DNA of 64,000 bases, from assembly GCF_000969835.1 (NCBI RefSeq), contig NZ_KQ033912.1, positions 372,001 through 436,000 on the forward strand, given 5' to 3'. Each line of letters starts with the position of its first letter. Positions within the stretch are counted from its first letter, which is position 1. This document shows positions 57,612-64,000 of the stretch, one piece after another. The position numbers and the translations under genes are program-made. The DNA comes from Parabacteroides goldsteinii DSM 19448 = WAL 12034. Its GTDB lineage: Bacteria; Bacteroidota; Bacteroidia; Bacteroidales; Tannerellaceae. The notes under the pieces were generated by a model. The model made no database searches and was not told where the DNA came from. It saw only the letters and a list, made by a program, of their open reading frames with translations.

Positions 57612-58511
57612 TCAACAACTTTTCAAATCCTTACTCGGCGTATTTCCAAATCCTATTAACTTTATATTCTTATTTGGATATACTTCAACTATCGCATAAG
57701 CATTATTTTCTGGAAAATCCCCTTCTATCATACCATTCATTGTGAAATAATGAATATGATTTTGAAAAGAATAAGATCCTTCATGATGATGCCCTTGAAA
57801 AACAGCTAAGACACGTTGAGATTCAATTAATACTTGATTTACCTGTTCAGCATTCTTTACATACAAACCCTCGTATAAGCCTGAACCCTTATCTAATAGC
57901 TGATGTATAAATATAATAACAGGTTCTTTACCTTCATGCAATTCTTGTCGTAACCATTCTAACTCTTTATCTGGAACCAATGCGATCTCCCAATTAAAAT
58001 TACCAGAATCATAATCACTTTGGTCTTCCCTAAAGTTTGCATCTAAAACTATAAATTTCAATCCACCATGCTTAAATGAATAATAGCTTTTACCATTTAC
58101 TTCATCAGGATTCTTGATATTAGATAGGAAATCTAATTTCGAAATACTATCCATATCATGATTTCCTAAAACATGATAAACCCTTCCAGAAAAACTTTGC
58201 AATAACTTCTCTATATCCCTTAAATAAGAGATTGTCTCTTCTTTTTGAGGATTTAAACCTTGATCTTTTAGATCTCCTAATTCTATAATAAAGTCTAAAT
58301 TATGCTTTTCAAACACATCTAATGCTTCTTGTGTTTTTGCGAAAGAATCTTTATAACACCTTGTATTATTTGACTCTCTAAATGCATAATGTAAGTCTGT
58401 TATTAAACCAAACCTCACATTAACCTCTTTTCCACAAGCATTTAAAAACGGAGCTATAGCGCATCCGCTCACAAAAGTAATAGTTGATTGTAAAAAACGT
58501 CTTCTATCCAT
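57612..58511 (-). CDS. Exported calcineurin-like metallophosphoesterase
   Basis: 299 residues. MDRRRFLQSTITFVSGCAIA combines a twin-arginine-like start with a possible lipobox (SGC, residue 17), so it is exported. Metal-binding motifs are all present: ITDLHY (D-x-H), ELGDLKD (GD), LGNHDMD (GNHD), FIHQL (H) and QGHHHEG (GHxH). It hydrolyses phosphomonoesters or diesters. It is the last gene of a SusC/SusD-type locus, 159 bp after the EEP-family gene, so it may release phosphate from the imported or surface-cut substrate. Composition is clearly AT-rich. Confidence 0.88.
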   Translation of the reverse strand: MDRRRFLQSTITFVSGCAIAPFLNACGKEVNVRFGLITDLHYAFRESNNTRCYKDSFAKTQEALDVFEKHNLDFIIELGDLKDQGLNPQKEETISYLRDIEKLLQSFSGRVYHVLGNHDMDSISKLDFLSNIKNPDEVNGKSYYSFKHGGLKFIVLDANFREDQSDYDSGNFNWEIALVPDKELEWLRQELHEGKEPVIIFIHQLLDKGSGLYEGLYVKNAEQVNQVLIESQRVLAVFQGHHHEGSYSFQNHIHYFTMNGMIEGDFPENNAYAIVEVYPNKNIKLIGFGNTPSKDLKSC

Positions 58512-58670
58512 AAATCCTTTAAAAAGTCAATAGTATTATCAAATTAAACTATTGCAAGTACAAAATCTGTAGAAATATATTTGAAGTCAGATAATTGCTC
58601 TAACAACACAATATAGAAAAATTATCTTTCGGAGCTGAATGATTTATCCAAAATCAATAGTAAGGAAATA

Positions 58671-59582
58671 TTATTTCTCTAACCGTTTATCAACCAATAT
58701 ATCCACACAAACTGGATAATGATCCGATATATAATCTGTTTCCCTCCCATTAAACACATAACCATCAACTACAAAAGGAGCTATTTTAGGTGATGCTAAT
58801 ATAAAGTCAATTCTTTCCTTTCTTTTTTTCAAACGATAATCTTGCTTTGATGTCGTCATTAACAAATGACTCGGAAAAGACATCCTCTTTTCTACAGGAA
58901 CAAAAGGTTGTATAACATCCAACAAAGGAGTACCTAACAATTTTGAAATAGCAAAATAATCAAAATTCCCTGCGGGGAAATTTTCACTGTTAATTCCTCC
59001 TCGCATCAATGGTAGTAATACTGAATTATTTTCTAAATAGTCTGCATCCATCGGTGAATGAGCATTCATATCTCCCATCAAAAACAAACTGTCTAGCTTA
59101 TTGGTGTTTATATAATCAACCAATATATCTGCCTCTTTCAATCTCTTTTTCCAAGAACCTGGATGTAAATGTGTTACAATAAAATCTATTCCAAAAGTTT
59201 TCACATGTAAAAAACCATGGTGAAAACTCATATTCTTAGATATTACCTCGATTGGTTTTTTTGATGATATTCCTACAGATAATCCTTTTTCTTTTAAAAT
59301 AATCACATAAGGATGTCCCCATAATTTAGCACAATCCGCAAACTGTTTCTGAGTCATACTCAATTCTTGAAAAGCAGACACCTCCGGATCTTGTTGCTTT
59401 AACCAATTCACCAATTGATCTTTTCTCTCCTCTTTATTAAATGCTGATAATATATTATAAGAAGTTACTCTTATTTTTTCCCATTGGGGTTCCCAATGTT
59501 CCTCTAATGCATGAAATTGCTCTTGAGATACTACTTTAAAGACTGAAAATAAAAATACAAATATAAACAACTTTCTTTTCAT
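58671..59582 (-). CDS. Secreted endonuclease/exonuclease/phosphatase-family enzyme
   Basis: 303 residues from MKRKLFIFVFLFSVFKVVSQ (signal peptide) at 59582; the open frame to 59627 has no better start. Catalytic motifs are VTSYNIL (Asn), FQELS (Glu), VTHLHPG (His), MGDMNAH (Asp/Asn), and a terminal SDHYPV (Asp-His). The family includes phosphodiesterases of nucleic acids, inositol phosphates, sphingomyelin and GPI-type linkages. With SusCD and a second phosphoesterase it points to a phosphodiester-containing glycan or glycolipid. It follows susD across a 16-bp-stem hairpin. Confidence 0.86.
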   Translation of the reverse strand: MKRKLFIFVFLFSVFKVVSQEQFHALEEHWEPQWEKIRVTSYNILSAFNKEERKDQLVNWLKQQDPEVSAFQELSMTQKQFADCAKLWGHPYVIILKEKGLSVGISSKKPIEVISKNMSFHHGFLHVKTFGIDFIVTHLHPGSWKKRLKEADILVDYINTNKLDSLFLMGDMNAHSPMDADYLENNSVLLPLMRGGINSENFPAGNFDYFAISKLLGTPLLDVIQPFVPVEKRMSFPSHLLMTTSKQDYRLKKRKERIDFILASPKIAPFVVDGYVFNGRETDYISDHYPVCVDILVDKRLEK

Positions 59583-59596
59583 AATTTTCCAATGTA

Positions 59597-59632
59597 ATAA
59601 CATGGTTTGGATGAAAATCCAAACCATGTTAT
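59597..59632 (-). terminator. Strong intra-operon hairpin after susD
   Basis: A perfect 16-bp stem (59597-59612 with 59617-59632) with a four-base loop lies between the susD stop and the EEP gene. It lacks a downstream U-run, so it may protect the susCD message or reduce readthrough, not stop it fully. Confidence 0.65.
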
Positions 59633-59639
59633 GTTATTA

Positions 59640-61430
59640 TTATTCATTCTCCCAACCTGGACTCTGAGTAAGATTAGGATTTAAAGTCAATTCTTGTTTA
59701 TTTATAGGTTCATAATATAGCTTCAAATCATTATCACTATATACAGGTTGTAACTCACCATTATATGGTAAAACATAACCTTTTGTCGCTCCTGGTATCA
59801 CATTCCCTTCACGATCGCCCAAGATTGCTTTAAATTTAGGTGTTCCATCCTCATTATAGGCAGCTTGTGGCCTTTTTTCCAGATCCACATAACAACCCAC
59901 AAAAGGTTTTGAGAAATAACTGGCTTTTTTCCAACGTAAAATATCAGAAAAACGAGAACCGTCAAATATCAATTCTACTTGTCTTTCTCTTCGAATCTCC
60001 CATAACAAAGGTGAAATTTCAGGCGCAAATTTACCTTTCTTTGGATCATTTATTTTATTAGCAAATTCAACCGTTAAATCAGACATACCAACTCTTCGCC
60101 TCAATAAATTTATGGATTTATCCAAAACATCATTTGTACATAAACCCAACTCTTCCATTGCCTCAGCATAATTTAGCAAGATTATACTTAATGTATAAAT
60201 CGGAGCATCTGTTATACCGGTAGTTGCATCTGTATTGGGTGAGTCTGGATTCCAATATTTATAAATATGATAACCAGAAGGAGAATGAATATAACCCTCA
60301 CCTGTAAAAGCCGGCATAAATGGAGGTAAATCTCCTGAATAATTATGATCCATGGCCGGAAGTTGAGTTGGATTAGAATCATTATACGGTAAAACAAACG
60401 ACATCAACAAGCGTGGATCTCTATCCTTAAACTCTTCTTCTAAAAATTCAGGTTCTCCTGCTATCGCTTTTGGATGTAACGGACTTACACCATAAGGTAG
60501 TCCATCTTTACATAAGTAAGCTTCAACCGCATCCTTTGTTCCCCCAAATGTACCGGTAGAAGATTCTCCAGAAGATATAGCAGTTGTCATTTGATTTGAT
60601 ATAACACCAGCTTCATACTGCTTATAAAGAATAATTTCCGGATTACCTGCCAAATCCAAAGATGAATATAAGGATCTATAATCCTCACACAAGGTATAAC
60701 CTCTTTCCATTAATGTTTCTGAAGCCTTTATACACTCTTTCAACCATTTTTCCCAATCTTGTAAATTCAACTCCTTATGATACTTACGATAAGTACCCTC
60801 AAACAAACAAATTTCAGATTTTAAGGCTAAAGCGACATCTCTATTCACTTGATTTTCCTCATCATCTATACGGATATGTTCAACAGCAAAGTTTATATCC
60901 GCCAAAACAGAGTCCATGACTAATGCTCTTGGATCTTTAGGGTTAAATAACTCTTCACTAGAAGTTGTTAACTCCTTTCCAATCCAAGGTACATCATTAA
61001 ATGCTTTTACCTTTGAAAAATATTCTTTAGCTCGGAAAAAACGTGCAACTCCCTCCCAATGCAATTTAACATCTTCATCCAAATTACAATTTCTTGCGGC
61101 AGTTACCATTATATTTATATCCCTTAACTTTTTCCAGCTCCATGAACCACCTGTCTCCGGAATTACTCTTCGATCAAATATTCGGCTATTTTGGTTCATA
61201 GCTCCCCGACAAATTTCATCTGAATTATTTTGAATTACATTCTGATCATTCCCAACTCCAAATCCATGAAAGTCGTATAAGTTCAATGCATATCCTCTAA
61301 AATCAGCCTCTGATTGCCATAAAGTTTCTTCTGTCATCTTATCTCCCGGATATTTTTCCAGAAAACTATCATTACATGCAGAAAAAGCCGTACTCAAAAG
61401 TATTGTAACTAATAATGTTTTCTTCTTCAT
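59640..61430 (-). CDS. SusD/RagB-family glycan-binding lipoprotein
   Basis: 596 residues; signal MKKKTLLVTILLSTAFSAC with lipobox C19. The SusD-like start SFLEKYPGDKMTEETLWQSE, the TPR-type helices (ARFFRAKEYFSKVKAFNDVP) and the RagB C-terminal motif LLWEIRRERQVELIFDGSRF (about residue 465) are all seen. It binds the substrate at the cell surface as a lid on the SusC barrel encoded 11 bp upstream. The binding residues cannot be deduced, so the ligand is unknown. Confidence 0.93.
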   Translation of the reverse strand: MKKKTLLVTILLSTAFSACNDSFLEKYPGDKMTEETLWQSEADFRGYALNLYDFHGFGVGNDQNVIQNNSDEICRGAMNQNSRIFDRRVIPETGGSWSWKKLRDINIMVTAARNCNLDEDVKLHWEGVARFFRAKEYFSKVKAFNDVPWIGKELTTSSEELFNPKDPRALVMDSVLADINFAVEHIRIDDEENQVNRDVALALKSEICLFEGTYRKYHKELNLQDWEKWLKECIKASETLMERGYTLCEDYRSLYSSLDLAGNPEIILYKQYEAGVISNQMTTAISSGESSTGTFGGTKDAVEAYLCKDGLPYGVSPLHPKAIAGEPEFLEEEFKDRDPRLLMSFVLPYNDSNPTQLPAMDHNYSGDLPPFMPAFTGEGYIHSPSGYHIYKYWNPDSPNTDATTGITDAPIYTLSIILLNYAEAMEELGLCTNDVLDKSINLLRRRVGMSDLTVEFANKINDPKKGKFAPEISPLLWEIRRERQVELIFDGSRFSDILRWKKASYFSKPFVGCYVDLEKRPQAAYNEDGTPKFKAILGDREGNVIPGATKGYVLPYNGELQPVYSDNDLKLYYEPINKQELTLNPNLTQSPGWENE

Positions 61431-61441
61431 AACTTACAATT

Positions 61442-64000
61442 TTAAAATTTAATATCTACACCGAAAGAAATCTCTTTAGCAAATGGATAAGTATGACTAC
61501 CTCCTATTTCTGGATCTATACCTTTAGGTAATGGTGTAAACGTTAATAAGTTTTCAGCACTTACAAACAAGCGTAATTTTGATAAATATAATTTAGACAA
61601 TAACGATTTAGGTAATGAATAGCCTATTGTTAAATTCTTCAATCTAACATAAGCTGCATTTTGTAAATATTTTGTTTGAACTTGTCTGTTCCATGCCCAA
61701 TCAGCAATAGGTCTAGGATAATAAGCATCTGTATTTTCAGGAGTCCAAAAATCCATAGTATGCTTAAACAAAGACTCATAACTCTCAGAGAAGGCAAATA
61801 TTAAACTATTACTAATCCAAAGATCCCTTTTTCCAACACCTTGGAAGAACAGGGACATATCGAACCCTTTATACTGAGCTCCCATATTAACTCCAAATTG
61901 GTAACGAGGTGATGAGTTTCCTATTATACGCTTATCACCAGGATTTTCTAATGTATTATTACCATAATCTATTTTACCATCATTATTCAAATCCTTATAC
62001 TTTACATCTCCGGGCATTGGCACTCTGTTACCTGTTATTATGTCTTGATTTGGAATTCCGTCTTTATATTTTCTATTACCTTCAGAATCTACGATAAAAT
62101 CATCTTCTGTAAAAAAGCGATCAGTTTCGTATCCCCAAATCTCTCCTAAATATTCTCCTTCATAATTACTAGTATATAATCCAGTAGGATTAGCAAACTT
62201 CACAATCTTAGTTCTATAATCATAAAGATTAAAACCTACATTATAAGAAAAATCACCTATTTGATCATTCCAATTTACAGACAACTCCCAGCCATTAACA
62301 CGTAAGTCAGCCGCATTTTCTTTTGGAACACTTGTTCCCAAAACACCAGGTAAAACTTCACCCGGCATCAACATTCCTTCCGTTTTTCTAGAATACCATT
62401 CAAATGTTGATGTCAATCGATTGGAAAATAATCCTAAATCAACACCTAAATTCAAATTTTTCACCTCTTCCCATGTGAAATTATCATTTACAATTCCTCT
62501 AGGTGTTATTGTTACAGCCTTTTTTCCTGCCACTATCCAATTAGATAATCCGGTTCCGTAGGTTGGTATAAATGCATAAGGAGAAATAGACTGATTTCCC
62601 TGTATCCCATAAGATGCTCTTAATTTTAAATTATCTAAAAAAGTATCTGACCAATCCATAAAACTTTCCTCCGATACTCGCCAACCTAAAGAGGCAGAAG
62701 GCAAATAAACAAATCGACTGTCTTTTCTAAATTTAGAAGAACCATCATATCGATTTACCACTTCCAATAAATACTTTTCCTTATAGTTATAATTAAATCG
62801 GAAGAATCCTGATCTGGTAGACCATTCACTCAAATCATCACCGACATAAGTATTACCCATTGACAAATCCAGTGAAGGAACATTATCAGAAACCAATTTC
62901 TCTCCTTTTGCAAAGAAACTGCGAGATGTATATAATTCTTGATTATATCCTAACATTAATCTGAATTTATGATTTCCAAAGGATTTTTCATATTGCCCCC
63001 ACAAATCAAATACCTGATAATTGCTTGATTTATCATCTCGTTGTAAATAATTCACCTCATTTTTATAATATTCAACACCACCACTCATAGGATGTACAGT
63101 CTGATAACTGTTTTGATGAAAGAAATCTTCTCCATCATTTCTCCTATAAGTATATCTTACATTCAATTCTAAACCTTTTATAGGTTTAATTGTCGTCATA
63201 AATTGTAGATTATAATTATTGTTTAAATTATAATTCTGTGCACCATAATCTATAATCTGAGGTGAATAACCATAGGGTAAATTATGTATGTCGTTTATCC
63301 CTGTAAGCCAAAACGTAGGACGAAGATAAGATACACTATATAAATACCAATCACCTTGAGGAATATACGGAAATTCAGTTTTGTTCCTAATATAACTTGA
63401 AGATAATTGTAATGACAACCAATCGGTAACATTAGAATTTAGTTTAATACTTATATTTTTTCTACTATATTTATCCCTATCCCTGGTCAACACACCATTT
63501 TGATTCATCAATCCTGCACTAATATGATAAGCAACTTTCTTACTACCTCCATTGACAGAAACATTATGTCTTTGAAGGAAACCAGTTTCAGTCATTACCT
63601 TAATCATATCAGTATTACCTAATGGATAAAATACTCCATCAACAATTTTATACGTATTCCTTTCTGTCGTATTTTCATATAAATCCAACCAGGTACTTAC
63701 ACTATGCCCCCAATAACTATCATAAGATCCTGATTTATTACCCCATGCATATCCACCATATTTTATCTGAGTTTCAGGATCAACTTTTTCAGGTAAATCT
63801 GTCGGTTTACTCCAAGATATGTTATTGGAATAATTGACTTCAATTTTTTTATCAAAAGTACCTGATTTTGTAGTAATAAGAACAACACCAAATGCTGCAC
63901 GTGCTCCATAAATAGCAGAAGAAGCGGCATCTTTTAATACCGAAATAGACTCAATATCTTCAGGTGGAATCGTATTGGCATTCATTTCAACACCATCAAC
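61442..64000 (-). CDS. SusC/RagA-family TonB-dependent transporter, N-terminus cut by window edge
   Basis: 852 residues are visible, beginning inside the plug domain (VDGVEMNANTIPPEDIESIS, VLKDAASSAIYGARAAFGVV, the SusC signature). The remaining N-terminal part with signal and CarboxypepD-like domain lies beyond 64000. The barrel follows to a C-terminal aromatic strand (ISFGVDIKF). It imports the SusD-bound oligomer using TonB energy. It is co-directional with susD and two phosphoesterases. The AT-rich composition differs from the housekeeping region. Confidence 0.95.
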   Translation of the reverse strand, partial: VDGVEMNANTIPPEDIESISVLKDAASSAIYGARAAFGVVLITTKSGTFDKKIEVNYSNNISWSKPTDLPEKVDPETQIKYGGYAWGNKSGSYDSYWGHSVSTWLDLYENTTERNTYKIVDGVFYPLGNTDMIKVMTETGFLQRHNVSVNGGSKKVAYHISAGLMNQNGVLTRDRDKYSRKNISIKLNSNVTDWLSLQLSSSYIRNKTEFPYIPQGDWYLYSVSYLRPTFWLTGINDIHNLPYGYSPQIIDYGAQNYNLNNNYNLQFMTTIKPIKGLELNVRYTYRRNDGEDFFHQNSYQTVHPMSGGVEYYKNEVNYLQRDDKSSNYQVFDLWGQYEKSFGNHKFRLMLGYNQELYTSRSFFAKGEKLVSDNVPSLDLSMGNTYVGDDLSEWSTRSGFFRFNYNYKEKYLLEVVNRYDGSSKFRKDSRFVYLPSASLGWRVSEESFMDWSDTFLDNLKLRASYGIQGNQSISPYAFIPTYGTGLSNWIVAGKKAVTITPRGIVNDNFTWEEVKNLNLGVDLGLFSNRLTSTFEWYSRKTEGMLMPGEVLPGVLGTSVPKENAADLRVNGWELSVNWNDQIGDFSYNVGFNLYDYRTKIVKFANPTGLYTSNYEGEYLGEIWGYETDRFFTEDDFIVDSEGNRKYKDGIPNQDIITGNRVPMPGDVKYKDLNNDGKIDYGNNTLENPGDKRIIGNSSPRYQFGVNMGAQYKGFDMSLFFQGVGKRDLWISNSLIFAFSESYESLFKHTMDFWTPENTDAYYPRPIADWAWNRQVQTKYLQNAAYVRLKNLTIGYSLPKSLLSKLYLSKLRLFVSAENLLTFTPLPKGIDPEIGGSHTYPFAKEISFGVDIKF

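Overview
The window reads as chromosomal DNA of a gut Bacteroidales, most likely Parabacteroides. The grounds are Mfa/Fim-type fimbrial loci with DUF3575 and DUF3868 partners, a SusC/SusD pair, an IleS of eukaryotic-like length, promoters of the Bacteroidetes TTTG / TAnnTTTG type, and several families found mainly in this order. The genus is an inference; there is no rRNA in the window.

Layout. 1-5481: fimbrial locus A on the minus strand (DUF3575, DUF3868/OmpA-like, Mfa2-like anchor, a KilA-N gene with its own promoter, then a fimbrillin cut by the window edge). 5517-5998: a 436-bp segment between perfect 23-bp inverted repeats carries one clear -7 box, which points away from the fimbrial genes. 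A tyrosine recombinase (6005-7243) lies next to it. This looks like a phase-variation switch caught in the OFF orientation. 7309-11529: a TolC-type channel, an NtrC-type regulator and a sensor kinase, with a near-consensus sigma-54 promoter in front of tolC. Between tolC and an HU gene is a second promoter flanked by 16-bp inverted repeats (11670-11992).

12277-26617: HU gene, two broken genes (one a GH106 rhamnosidase remnant), then a plus-strand block. The block holds a GH78-like enzyme, an SMP-30 lactonase-like lipoprotein, two small paralogous membrane proteins (putative polyol carrier), an FGGY kinase, a zinc-type dehydrogenase and a DeoC aldolase. A three-gene envelope redox set follows (HzsA-related c-type cytochrome, MauG/peroxidase-like c-type cytochrome, beta-propeller). 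Together they suggest uptake and breakdown of an unknown small sugar or polyol, perhaps coupled to periplasmic electron transfer. A tRNA-Arg (UCU) ends the block.

26806-41501: a TamL/BamA-like outer-membrane lipoprotein and fimbrial locus B (DUF3575, DUF3868, Mfa1-like stalk with a Pro/Asp-rich tail, Mfa2-like anchor, FimA-like lipoprotein, and a 1859-residue surface protein with a C-terminal sorting-type domain). 41978-48373: housekeeping genes (TrmH-family methyltransferase, DUF4296 lipoprotein, lspA, a DksA-like protein, ileS).

48505-57400 is accessory: two DUF3791 genes around a deleted DUF3990 gene, a fused MNT-HEPN protein, a VirE/VapE + HU module bounded by long imperfect inverted repeats (50079-53162), an AAA-ATPase/PD-(D/E)XK protein, and an IS66-family element. 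57612-64000 is a visibly AT-rich polysaccharide-utilisation-type locus: susC (cut by the window edge), susD, an endonuclease/exonuclease/phosphatase-family enzyme and a metallophosphoesterase. This suggests a phosphorylated substrate.
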